Source of the DNA: Hygrocybe punicea
Lineage: Eukaryota > Basidiomycota > Agaricomycetes > Agaricales > Hygrophoraceae
Assembly: GCA_963556145.1 (NCBI GenBank)
Contig: OY744471.1
Location: 4,457,590-4,521,589, forward strand
Direction of reading: 5' to 3'
Length of the DNA stretch: 64,000 bases
This document shows, one piece after another, positions 44,097 to 54,879 of the stretch (the first letter of the stretch is position 1; each line of letters starts with the position of its first letter). Below the pieces are notes generated by a model, which was not told the origin of the DNA, searched no databases, and saw nothing but the letters and a program-made list of their open reading frames with translations. The translations under genes and the position numbers were made by a program.

Positions 44097-45322
44097 TGCT
44101 GAGGTGTGCCCATGCCCATGCTGGTGATTATGCCGGTGCCAGTCAATGTACTTGCTGGGGACACAGTTGTGCTAGGTGCATTCGGGGCTCAGGAGGATAT
44201 CGGGGTGGTGGAAAACAGTGGTGTACTTACTAGGGATATAGTGCTGGCCCTTGTGCGGTTACCACCATCATCATGCAGCACTGGTGCTGGTGCTGGCACC
44301 GGTTTGTTGCAGTTGTTGTTATCTCTGCTGTTGCTTTTGCCATTGCTGTTGCTGTTACTGCCCTTATTGCTGGCACCACTCTTGCTGTTGCTGGTGGTGG
44401 TGCCAACGCCAATGCTGCTGGCATCACTGTTGTTGCACTGCAATATTCATCTGTGCGTTTGTCGAGTACTCAGTAGAAAACAATAGATGTGGTACTTACT
44501 GATGCGGTCCAGGACTGCCGGGCCAGGGAGCAAGGCTGTCCAGGGAGCAAGGGCCACTGTGTGGCAGGGACTAGGCACGAAGGAGGGATTGGGCGTGAAG
44601 GAGGAAGTTGGCAGGTAGGGAGGGACTGCAAAGGAGGGAGTGGGCGTGAAGGGAGGTGAGGAACCAATGTGAGAGGCGATATTCGATCCCTGCCACTCCG
44701 GGTCATTCAAGTTACTTGGTATGTCCGGTGTTTATGCCTTCTGGGTATCTGAACCGATGTGTTGCGTCAATTGTATTTTCTAGATCTTGACCATCGCCAT
44801 TGTAACCGTGTTTTGGTACCCTGGGAAAATAAAGGGATCTGCAGTCCAGATCCAAGGCGGAACCCCGTTGGTGTGTTCTTTCTCCATTTCATGGTGTGTT
44901 GTTCAACAAACTCCATACATACTGGACTTTTAATTCAGTTCGACGCCGTGACATATGTAGGTGTCGGGACTTGTTTTATTTGTCCTTTTTATTGTCTGAC
45001 TTCTTTGTAACTTGAAGGCTGTTCCAAGCCATACACTAGAAAGCAATCAGGAGAATCGACGTCTAGTTCCCAGAGACCATTGGCAAAGAGTACCACTTCT
45101 TTGAAGAATTTGGAAATCGATGTGAATGACCCACCGTTGTCGCCTATACTGCAATTCGACTCTCCCGTGGCACATTTTTGTGACAGTTGGTGTAGAGATA
45201 CCTGGCCCGCTGTTGAGGGCAAGGCGCACGTGGTGAGGCTTTTATGATTGCTAGAAGACTTTCAAAGGCTGATTTCATTGTCTCCATAGATATGTTTGTT
45301 TGCTGCCAAGGACAGTCAGATG
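44097..45322. other. No firm gene; simple repeat and Pro/Ser-rich frame
   Basis: A TTGCTGTTGCTG-type trinucleotide tract runs from 44300 to 44440. A minus-strand frame at 44447-44710 (GSSPPFTPTPSFAVPPYLPT, SFTPNPSFVPSPCHT) resembles Pro-rich N-termini of dispersed Agaricomycete families but no conserved domain follows. Nothing is supported from 44760 to 45322. Confidence 0.4.
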
Positions 45323-45523
45323 TAGTGTTGCCTCAACTCAGCTGGTCAGAAAAAGCTGATCCTGGTCCTGCATTTCTGATGCACAACCAAGTTTCTCATA
45401 GGCCTATAATTGGAAGATATTGCCTATATCTTCCAATTATAGGCCTATGAGAAACTTGGTTGTGCATCAGAAATTCAGGACCAGGATCAGCTTTTTCTGA
45501 CCAGCTGAGTTGAGGCAACACTA
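45323..45523. mobile_element. Near-perfect hairpin MITE with perfect 8-bp TSD
   Basis: A 201-bp element starting TAGTGTTGCCTCAACTCAGC and ending GCTGAGTTGAGGCAACACTA. The two arms of about 98 bases are complementary except for one position, leaving a loop of about five bases. GTCAGATG is duplicated exactly on both sides (45315-45322, 45524-45531). Eight-base duplication and terminus place it with the hAT-type elements of this window. The arm identity implies a very recent insertion. Confidence 0.9.
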
Positions 45524-45694
45524 GTCAGATGGCATGGGAATTGGGTAATGAATCCATGACGATGGTACGTTGTGTTGTATGTTATATGTTAATTTCCAAA
45601 CGCTGATGACTGCCTTACTTACAGGTAAAGGCGGCGGTTGGGACGACCTAGGTGTGGACATCCAACATAGACAGTGGGGATAGCAGAGCAAGGG

Positions 45695-45795
45695 GCGGGG
45701 CACCGGAACAAGCAGCGGAACAAGCAGCGGTTAGGGCAGCAGTTAGGGCAGCGGTTAGGGCAGCGGTTAGGGCAGCAGAATGGGCAGTGGAACAG
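45695..45795. repeat. 12-bp minisatellite containing TTAGGG
   Basis: Units of GGCAGCGGTTAG (variants GGCAGCAGTTAG, GAACAAGCAGCG) repeat about six times, so TTAGGG hexamers recur every 12 bases. Confidence 0.7.
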
Positions 45796-46010
45796 CATAA
45801 TATATTATTTTACATTGTGATTAGCAATAGGGTTTTCCCTGATGCTGCATTGAAACCGGTCAAATACAAAGTACTGGTACAATTTACTAGAAATTGAGGT
45901 CTCTGAGAAATCAGTCACATTCAGGAATGAGGTTTGCATACACGATTACAGCAGGGTAGTTCAATTCCAACTCGGGGGAGGGGGATAGTTTAGAAAAAAA
46001 ATGTGAACGC

Positions 46011-47700
46011 TAATTGGCACCTGGATCCATTATCAAGGATGATGCTTGCATGTTAGGAGGGACAGCAGATGGCACAGGTTGTGCTGCTGTAGGGGGGTCC
46101 AGGTGGAAAACTTTGCGGGTTTGAGATGACAATGTCTGGAACCTCTTGCTGCAACAAGATGAGTATCAACATAACTGAAAATTTCGGCACTAACATTCCT
46201 TCCTGACACCAGTTCCTGCGGTATTCATGGTATTTAGGTCCTCTCACAGGGTCGTTATCCATCACAGAAAGAGTGTGAAGACAGTCAAGATAAAAAATTT
46301 CATATAATTTGCTGCTCAGGTCAATATCCACCTTTGTGCCTGTTCTGAACCGATCAAAAGCCCATTTTTGCTGAAGAGTAATCAGATATCAGACACTATT
46401 TAAAAAAAACTCGCCATGGTACAAATCAAAGCAATCAGCGGGAGATGCACCATATCAGAAAATAGTTCAGGATGAAGTATTCCAAGAGCTTCATCACTGC
46501 CCCATAGAAACTCAGTCAATAGTTTGTAGATCGCAAGATTGGTGAATTGGAAGAGATCTTTAGTAAAGTACTGGCAGGATCATGTCAATACAATGTATCT
46601 TTCAATAAGGAGGTGAACAGTTACATGATTCATGAATGGATACACGGCCTTTTCGTCCAACAGTGCTGCGACAGCACCTGAAACATAGTTAATCCATTCT
46701 TTGGAAGTGTTCACAATTCCTGCGTTAGCAGGTGGGAAGATGGAATATTGAGTTCTGATGGAACGTTCTGCAAGGATCTTGATCTTTCCGCGAACGGCAG
46801 AAGCGGTGTGAGTGATCTGAAGGGAGGTGAGCATGCATTTAGTATAGGAGAATATCTCCTACAATGTAACACATATCGTTGTTAAAGCCTGCAACTATCA
46901 GATAACATCAGCGTGACCCAAATCGGCATTGTATTTAAGTTGGACTTACATGGAATTTTCTCATTGGCGCATGCATGGGAGTAGGCTTCATGGGCAAGGG
47001 CATCAAAATCTGCCATAGTTTTCTTGTGTCTGAATGCGGGGCCTTCAGAACACAGAGAGCTAGCAAAAATACCCTTGGCTTGAACCAGAAGCGCTTGTAT
47101 GTCATCAGGATAGAAGCGAATGCTGCGACCCCCCCCTCCTGCCTTCTGTCTAGACCTCCAGACATGATGGGTAGGGCCACTGCTACTCTGAATATGTTCC
47201 ATAGGTTCAAGTGGAGTGGGTGGAGCGGGTGATGCTTCATAAGATCCCGAAATCGGTGAGTAGGATGAAAATGATGTGGATGATGATGGACCAGACCAGG
47301 ATGGTTGATGAAGCTCAGGGGTGGGTGATCCTTGCGAAAGTAAGTGAGGAGGAAGAGCATGGTGAGCATATAAGGCTGCCGAGCCTTGCGTGGATTGATC
47401 TTGAGCAAGAAATGGTGGCCCATCATGATATGGCGGGTGGTACGATGGGAAGCTCTGGTGTGGAGCAGCCTGGTTGTACTGGGGAGCACCAATGTCACTT
47501 GGAGTGGATAAATTGTAGAACAGGTCACCGGGGTGAGATAACACTGGCCTGAGAATGTTTGGCAGATTATAGTATGGTCCCATAGACTCAGACGCTGGGG
47601 GTCCATCACCAGCTTCCAAGTTATTTCCAGTGTCTGTTGGATGTGCAGGATCTGTTGGGGTTACATGGTAACCCATGTCTGTGAGTCTGAGAACGGTCAT
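46011..47700 (-). CDS. DUF6532-type protein
   Basis: Exon 1 (47700-46950) encodes a Pro/Ser/Tyr-rich low-complexity N-terminus (PGDLFYNLSTPSDIGAPQYN, HPPYHDGPPFLAQDQ) and the start of the domain (KTMADFDALAHEAYSHA), ending at donor GTAAGT. Later exons read ITHTASAVRGKIKILAERSI, RTQYSIFPPANAGIV, KDLFQFTNLAIYKLLTEFLW, ILHPELFSDMVHLPLIALIC and QKWAFDRFRTGTKVDIDLSS, ending GIKRFQTLSSQTRKVFHLDP and TAG at 46011-46013. This alternation of helices matches DUF6532, a domain expanded in Agaricomycetes with no known function. One intron (after CTM at about 46415) has no GT donor; GCGAGT fits a GC-AG intron. Exon 2, around 46800-46900, is not fully resolved. No stop interrupts the frame. It lies head-to-tail with other transposon-type genes and could be cargo. 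Confidence 0.6.
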
Positions 47701-48040
47701 GGAATGAGGCAGTCACTTTGAGTGGAGTCAATCATACCGTAAGTCACGGTTGACAGCCCATACTAGTAGTACCGTGACAATTCATCTCATGGCCCAGACA
47801 CTGTGATCATCAGTAAGCTTATCCAATAAACTGGAACCTGAAGTCCTAGTTGCAGAGGATTGCAGAGGAGGTATAGTGGCCGCATGGTGGCAGATTGCGG
47901 ATGGGTGCTCGTGTGGCCTGACTCGGAATCCTGACCATGACACCGTGACTTCTGGACATTCTGGCATACACACTGGAGACGTCTACCCAATAGTAGGTAC
48001 AACTTTCCCCACCCTCAGGCTATTGGGCTCATTCCAAACT
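47701..48040. other. Short gap without a supported gene
   Basis: Between the DUF6532 gene (minus) and the transposase (plus), so it would contain both promoters. It holds TCACGGT and ACCGTGAC motifs (47740-47780). No coding signal. Confidence 0.4.
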
Positions 48041-48049
48041 TGAAAGTCT

Positions 48050-51000
48050 TCCGACTCAGAGTCTATCCACTGGAAATCACCATGACAGCTTCAAAGAAGC
48101 CCAGGCAGTTTCACACTGAACTCACTGGCAGGCCTGGCCCGGGGCTTTCAGTCTAGATGACATGATTGTGGCTATCAATTACCACCCTCATTATCACAGT
48201 TATTGCCGCTGGCATGATGTTTGCCTGCTGTGATCCTTGCGACTGTACTTTCACACAATGACGAGGACTTCATCGACACCAGAATGAGTGCTCTCTGTAC
48301 AAAACAGCACAGGCTCTCAAGTTAGAGTATCGATGGGCAAACGAAAAGAAGTGACAAATTGCCAGTGATGTCAGCCCCTTCCTAGAACCTAATAGTGCCA
48401 AATTCGCTGCAGGTCCGAGTCACGGTGATGTTGACATTTTGGTGACAAACCTCCATGAATCAGAAGGTTTGAGAGCTCCAAGTCCCAGGCCTTCACAGAG
48501 TGACCCAGATCCTCCCCGACTTACTTGAACAGGCAGACCTGCTCGAAGTTTTTGGCTCCCAGCAAAGTTTTTGGACCGCCACCCAGAAGCCCCGGTGCCC
48601 ATACCTCCTGCCCCTGATCCTGTCCCAATTATCCATAGGGTCATCCTCCATGTTCGTGACTCAATACGTATGGCTGCCAACTCATTTGGTCTTTTGCGCA
48701 AATATTGGGACCGGCCTTCATATGATCCCGATGCGACTATTTTGCCAGAAGACATATCCAATTATCCATTGCCTCCCGATGACTTAGCAACTCCCAATAA
48801 AAACACAGATCATCATTCTCCCTTGTGGCCCTTTGCAAACATGACAATATTTTGCTTGATACATTGGATGAACACTGGTGGGAGTCACAAATCCATTGGT
48901 GAAGTAAACTGTCTTGTCGATAATGTCATTGGTGCCACTGATTTCAACCTGGCAGATCTGAAAGGATTCAGTGCACAGCGAGAAAATTGTCAGTTAGATG
49001 AGGCAGAAGCATCTTCTGGCATTCCGAGGACGCCATTTTCCAAAGATGGCTGGCAAGAACTCCATGTTGATATCCAGATTCCAACTGGTCTCAAGAATAC
49101 TGAGCCAGCTCCATTCTCTGTTCATGGTCTGTTCCGACAACCTCTTGTCGAAGTCATCAAAGCTGCATTCTCTGAGGAGGCTGCAGCCAAATTTCATCTG
49201 ACGCCATTCAAACGCTTCTGGCAATATGTTTCAGGCGACGAGGATCGAGTTTATGATGAGGTCTATACCTCAGATGCTTGGCTAGATGCTCATGAAAAAC
49301 TGCAACGGCAACCTGTGGAACCAGGCTGCAAACTTGAGAAGGTCATCGCCGGTCTCATGTTTTGGTCTGACTCAACCCATGTGGCCAATTTTGGGACAGC
49401 CAAGGTTTGGCCTTTATATCTTTATTTCACCAATCTCTCCAAATACCTTCGAGCGAGGCCTACCTCAGGTGCATGCCACCACGTTGCCTATATCCCTTCA
49501 GTAAGTTTGTTAGTCAATTTATGTTTCCTTCACTCATAATACCCACAAGCTTCCTGACAGCATCCAAGATGTTATTACATCTTTTTCTAAAAATGCTGGC
49601 ACTCGGCAATCAGCTCTTCTTACACATTGCTGTCATGAACTCATGCATCAGGTTTGGTGGCTATTATTAGACGATGATTTAATGGCTGCATACCAGCATG
49701 GAATTGTCTGGGATGGTGTGTTACGGCGAGTGTATCCACGTATCTTTACTTACTCCGCAGATTATCCAGAAAAGTAGGTTATCATTTATGTGTCGTAAAA
49801 TTACATTGACATTTCATCTTTTATAGGGTTCTCCTCGCAACTGTTTGGGATCGAGGGCTTTGCCCCTGCCCTCATTATTTGACCACCAAGGTTGACATGG
49901 ACAAGATGGGACTCGTCAGGGACTTGCATGCTCGGGCTCAGAAAGCTCGCTCATATGTTTGGAACAAAGTCACCCAAGCTCGTGATTTCGTGTATAGGCT
50001 TGGCCTCCCTGTAACTGGTGCAGCTGTTGAACGGGTCCTCAAATCTGGATCCTGGGTTCCAACGATAGTAAACTCTACTTCTATCGTGCTTTTTCATTGC
50101 TCACTGAGTCACATCCTCTCCAGAATGCCTTTGCCGAGAAGCTTGGCTCCCTTGGATTTGACATTTTTCCAATGCTTGTTGTTGACCTCCTACATGAATT
50201 TGAGCTTGGTGTTTGGAAAGCTACATTTACACATCTGATACGTTTATTATATGCTGCCATTCCTGCAGGAAAAGCAGTGGCAGAACTAGATGCCAGGTTT
50301 ATAGTCCTTGTGGTGTGAATAAACACTCAGGCTCACCATTACTCCAATAGATTCCGACAAGTTCCAAGTTTTGGGTGAGATACCATACGTCGATTTTGTG
50401 CCAATGTATCAGAAATGAAAAAGCTCGCTGCCCATGATTTTGAAGACATGTTACAGGTTGTTGGTTTCAATATTTATCTGATCAATTAATTAACAAGACT
50501 CTCTAGTGTGCTATTCCTGCATTTGAAGGTCTCTTACCTGAGCCGCGCAACGACCAATTGATGACCCTCTTGTTTTGCCTGGCACAATGGCATGCACTGG
50601 CCAAACTTCGCATTCATACTGACAGAACCCTTTCTCTTCTTGAATCCACAACCACCATTTTAGGCCGTGAACTGCAAAAGTTTCAAGATTTCACTTGTTC
50701 ATTATTTCAAATGGTAGAACTGCCTTGTGAAACGGCAGCCAAACTGCAGCGCCAGACTAGGAAAGCTGCTCAAGTTCTGATATCAGGATCATCTTGCCTT
50801 GGATCGCAAAACAGTCAACCACCAAAGTGGAAAGGCAAAATCTTCAATCTCCTTACCTACAAACTACATGCCCTGGGTGACTACGTGCAGACCATCCACC
50901 TTTATGGTACCACTGACTCGTATTCCACACAAATTGTGAGTACTTTTCTCTTTGAGACATTTCCTGCTTCATGCGTCACTTGAAGGGTGAACTTGCACAC

Positions 51001-52339
51001 CGACTAGTCAAATGTCTTTATGGGCGTACAAATAAGAATTGTGCTGTCAAACAGATTGCAAAGCTGGAAAGGCATCAAACTCGATTGCGACAGGCAAAAG
51101 AAGCAGCTAAGGCACACGCACACAAATCCCCAGTTCACAGACATCACGTTGGTGTTCACAAGGATGACCCTCTCCCAGCCACTAGCTTTGAAATGCATCA
51201 CCATATATCTGACTCCAAGAATCACCCCCACAATGTCATGAGTTTTGTTCATGAGATTCCTCACGATCCAGCCATCAAGGTATCCACGAGTCTTAATGCA
51301 CAAATCTCTCCTCATTCACCATTGCACAGGATTTTTTTCCAAGGCTAAAGGATCACCTCCTCTCTCGACTTCTCGACCGTGAATATGATGGCGACGAGGA
51401 AGAATTCACTGATGCGGAGCGCCTCAGTGTTCGCATTATCAATAATTGTATATTTTCGTCGAAAATTCTTCGTGTAAACTATACCACTTACAACTGCCGT
51501 CGGGACCAAGATTCAATGAATCCTCAAACAAACTGTGATGTCATGGTCCTTTCCCGTGAGGTTGGGCCCAATGCTCAACCATATTGGTATGCCCGTGTTT
51601 TAGGAGTCTTCCATGTTGATGTTCTCCACATCGGACCTGCTGCTCGGACCTTGGGGAAGCAACACCTGGAGTTTTTATGGGTCTGATGGTTTGGTGCAGA
51701 ACCTGGTCATCGCTGGGGCTTCAAAGTGGCACAGCTTCCAAAAATTGGGTTTCTTCCCGATACGGACCCCACTGCATTAGGATTCCTAGATCCTTCTCAC
51801 GTCATTCGCGGATGCCATCTCATACCAGCATTTGTCAATGGGTGCACATCTCACTTGCTCAAAACCATTTTACCTACGGCAGCCCGTCCACCTGGAGACA
51901 TTGATGACTGGGCAAAGTACTATGTTGACATGTATGCTACATCTCCCTCGAAATGTCTCACTTGATATGGTACTAACACATCATTAGCTTTGTTGACAGG
52001 GACATGGTGATGCAATATCTTCATGGTGGAGTGGGGCATGTGAACACCAATTCTTCCGACTCAGTTTCCAATCCTCTGGTTTGTGAGGAACAAGATGATG
52101 AGATGGACGTTGAAGATGACATCCAGTTTGCCAGTGATGAGGGGGATGTTTACATCAATGAGGTGGAAGCTGAATGTCTAGAAGTTGAGGGAGGCCAGGA
52201 TGAAGCAGGCGATGATGACTCAGAAGAAAGTGATACTGACAGCGGCTTAGATGATGACTCAGAGGAAAGATCAGACAACTCAGATGAGTTCAGGCCAGAG
52301 GATGATATTGATGTAGATGATGGTTATGGATCGCTATAG
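48050..52339 (+). pseudogene. Plavaka/KDZ-like DDE transposase, two in-frame stops
   Basis: This is one of the most common Agaricomycete transposase families. Blocks in order: a decayed N-terminus with DDMIVAINYHPHYHS (about 48155), HVRDSIRMAANSFGLLRKYW, DGWQELHVDIQIPTGLKN, CKLEKVIAGLMFWSDSTHVA, FTYSADYPEKVLLATVWDRG with the Cys pair CPCPHYL, FPMLVVDLLHEFELGVWKAT, then CAIPAFEGLLPEPRNDQL, KIFNLLTYKLHALGDYVQTI, GELAHRLVKCLYGRTNKN, INNCIFSSKILRVNYTTYNC and DPSHVIRGCHLIPAFVNGCT, with an acidic tail to TAG 52337-52339. Introns near 49500-49560, 49775-49830, 50070-50125, 50455-50510, 50935-50985, 51280-51330 and 51945-52000 are conventional. TGA stops at 50376-50378 and 51684-51686 both fall where the family has Arg. 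The N-terminal part (48050-48570) has further stops. It once catalysed cut-and-paste movement; assignment to Plavaka rather than a sister group is uncertain. Confidence 0.65.
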
Positions 52340-52616
52340 ATGATTACCTGTGCCATTTGTTCACCCCATTTTGACTAAAATGGTAACCATGACTTGTACT
52401 TGCTTCCTCTGAGTTGATGCTAAAAAGATTTTTTCGCTTTCATTTAGTCCGAGAAACAGTCATGGTAAGGCATAGTATTACAGCAAACAGTTGTAGCGAA
52501 AAATACATGGGGCAGGATTACTAGTCACGGTACAATCATGGAACTGGGTTACAACATGGAAATATAAAACCAAGTAACTTTTAAGTTGTTGCCAAGCGTC
52601 CATGGTGACATGGCAT

Positions 52617-53410
52617 TCAAGTCCACAGCATGCTGCCATCACGGTTGTCCTCTCCAATTAAAAATGCTTTGCCCTCATACTCGGAGACATCCCTGGAAGG
52701 GGATTCTGGCGTGGAATCTGGATTGGAACAGTGGGAATCTGAGTCATCCACGTTAGGTTTTAAGTCAGGATGAGCTGGAAGCCAATCATGGGAGGAAGGG
52801 TAGATGATACAGCCGCTGTTATCGTTGTCCACAGAAACATCTTGTATCCTGGTGGAGCTGAGCATACTCTGAACAACTCCGATATGGTGATCCGCCGCCA
52901 TTAACCTGGTGCGAACCTCTTCAACCTCATCACACAAAAGACCCAGCACCAATTCCTCCTTCTCAACTCATTTGCGAGCCAACCGCTCCTCAAGATGTAT
53001 GGCAGCACAAGTGGCTCGGGCAATAGCCAATGCTTGACGTGTTCGGTATTGATCAAATGATTGATGCTTCTGGGATTCCGCCAGGCTCCCATCAATGACA
53101 TCCCTCTTGTTCTGAGTACACCCAGTTAACAATATCAATAAAATATAATATTTGCAAAACACACCAATGTTAACAGATTGTTCCCAGTTATTTCTGAAAG
53201 TCGAGTATTGCTGGAGATTATAGATGATGGACAAACATGAAGCAGGGTCATGAGTGTTGCGGTGGAGGGGCCAGGCGTTTCATGATCAAAGGATGTTACT
53301 GGAGTACTCAGGCTAGCCTGAGAATCATAGTCCCAGGCCTGTTTTTTTTCTTGGTGTGGAGAAGTTGAGATGACATTGCGAGCCGTCACTGGCACCGTCA
53401 CAGTGGCCAT
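52617..53410 (-). pseudogene. Coiled-coil accessory gene beside the transposase, one in-frame stop
   Basis: ATG at 53410 begins MATVTVPVTARNVISTSP; exon 1 is Ser/Thr-rich and runs to about 53170 (LSEITGNNLLTL). A GTGTTTTG...ACTCAG intron joins to NKRDVIDGSLAESQKHQSFD and QALAIARATCAAIHLEERLA. A TGA at 52968-52970 then interrupts before VEKEELVLGLLCDEVEEVRT, an in-frame helical coiled coil, and an acidic Ser/Asp-rich tail ends at TAG 52617. The stop replaces an expected Arg codon. I do not recognise the family; its position, antisense and just beyond the transposase stop, and its coiled coil suggest a transposon-encoded partner. Confidence 0.45.
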
Positions 53411-53632
53411 ATAGTTGTGGTACGGTTCAAGCTGTCAGGTACTGATGTGTGATGACGTGGTGTTTTATATATAATCACTGGCGTATATATGCTATATATG
53501 CCAGTCGTGACGGTGAATTCTGGTTTGGCCATCACGACACTGTCATGGTTAAAGATCAACCACATTCAACTTGAATGCAGCCTCATCACGGTAGCCTGCA
53601 TTGGAGCTGTCAGAGTCACCAATTGCTTTTTA

Positions 53633-54660
53633 TCAGCCCAAAGCTATTGATTCACAAAACGAGTACGACAGCATACCATCGGAACTGTGACTCGGACGTC
53701 CGACTTGGAGTCTTCGCCTCTTTGTCCACCACGCAATCTCATGCATCTCTTTGATCTCCTCTATCTCCTTTTTCATCTTCTTGTGGACTGACAGGATCAT
53801 TTCTTCAGCTTTTTTATAGAGGGCCAGAATCTTGGTTGGTGAGATCTCTGTCGCTAACTGGAGGTTGTGCTCAGAGATCCAGGTGAAGTCTTCCACATTA
53901 TCAATTCCAGCAAGCATAAGGACCTGACGATCTTCAGCTTCCATAAAAATGCCATCTGAAACCGACGCACCCAGAATGGATAGAAGTTCATCTGTGCTCG
54001 GGTACTCGAATGCGTAGGTTTCGATATCTGGGGCAATGACAGATAGACCCAGGCCATGACTATGGTCAGTTCTGGTGATGAGTTTCTTAGCAGGAGATAG
54101 GGATTCATCAGCCATCACATTTTGAAGCAGGTATGGCATAGTACCTTGTGCCTTTTCTTCACTTCCGGGACATCCCTATCATTCGAATCTACATCTGTCG
54201 TTCTTGTTCGCTTATTGCATTTCTCAGGCTGTTTGGCAAGCTGTCAGCAAGTGATTCTCAGCTTGTGGATGGCAATTGCCTGACTCACTACATTCATTGG
54301 TCCCGAATGTGAACTTGAAGGTACCACATGCTGACGAGGTAATGTGGTAAAGTCGCTTGGCTGAAAATCTGGAGGTGCTGGTATGTAGGGCGGGTATGTC
54401 AGGCCATAATATTCAGGTGGAGGCTGAGGCTTAAAATTTGGTCGTAAGTGGAGTACCTGATGGGGGGCAGGAGGTCCATAACGAGGTGCTTGAGGGTTCT
54501 TAGAGCCACTAAGAACATGAACTTGTGTTACGGGGCACCACTCAGGACTGAAGAAGTGACAAGCCAGATGTGCAAGCCACCAATCGGGGTCATAGCCAAA
54601 TGCATTGTAATCAGCATCGACATGATCACAAAGAGCCTTCCAATTTGGGGCTTGGTCCAT
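53633..54660 (-). pseudogene. Accessory gene with SAM-like helical domain, one in-frame stop
   Basis: From ATG 54660: DQAPNWKALCDHVDADYNAF, YDPDWWLAHLACHFF, then a Pro-rich region (PPPEYYGLTYPPYIPAPPDF). A TGA occurs after HKLRITC at about 54242, and the same frame continues QLAKQPEKCNKRTRTTDVDS to VKKRHK. An intron (GTACTATG...CTGCTAAG) leads to a helical domain with EYPSTDELLSILGASVSD, LMLAGIDNVEDFTWISEHN and SPTKILALYKKAEEMILS, followed by a Lys/Glu-rich helix (KKMKKEIEEIKEMHEIA) and TAG 53633. The helical domain has the same pattern as the C-terminal domain in the pseudogenes at 815-2447 and 4541-6598. I infer a SAM-like protein-interaction module. The function is unknown. Confidence 0.45.
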
Positions 54661-54879
54661 AGCAAAGAGAGCGGCTGTGCTCTCTTCAAGTTGTCAATGC
54701 GGAGAGCTTTTAAGATCATCTCAAAGCCATATCAGGAAGGACCCTGTTGATCTAGCGGCTGTCCTAGGATGTCTCTGTGCAGTCCAGAACTACAAAAGAC
54801 CCCCCATTGGTGGAGTCCCCAGAGCTGCTATAAATTCCTTGACAATAATGATTCGAGACATCATTCTCAACTCGGACCC

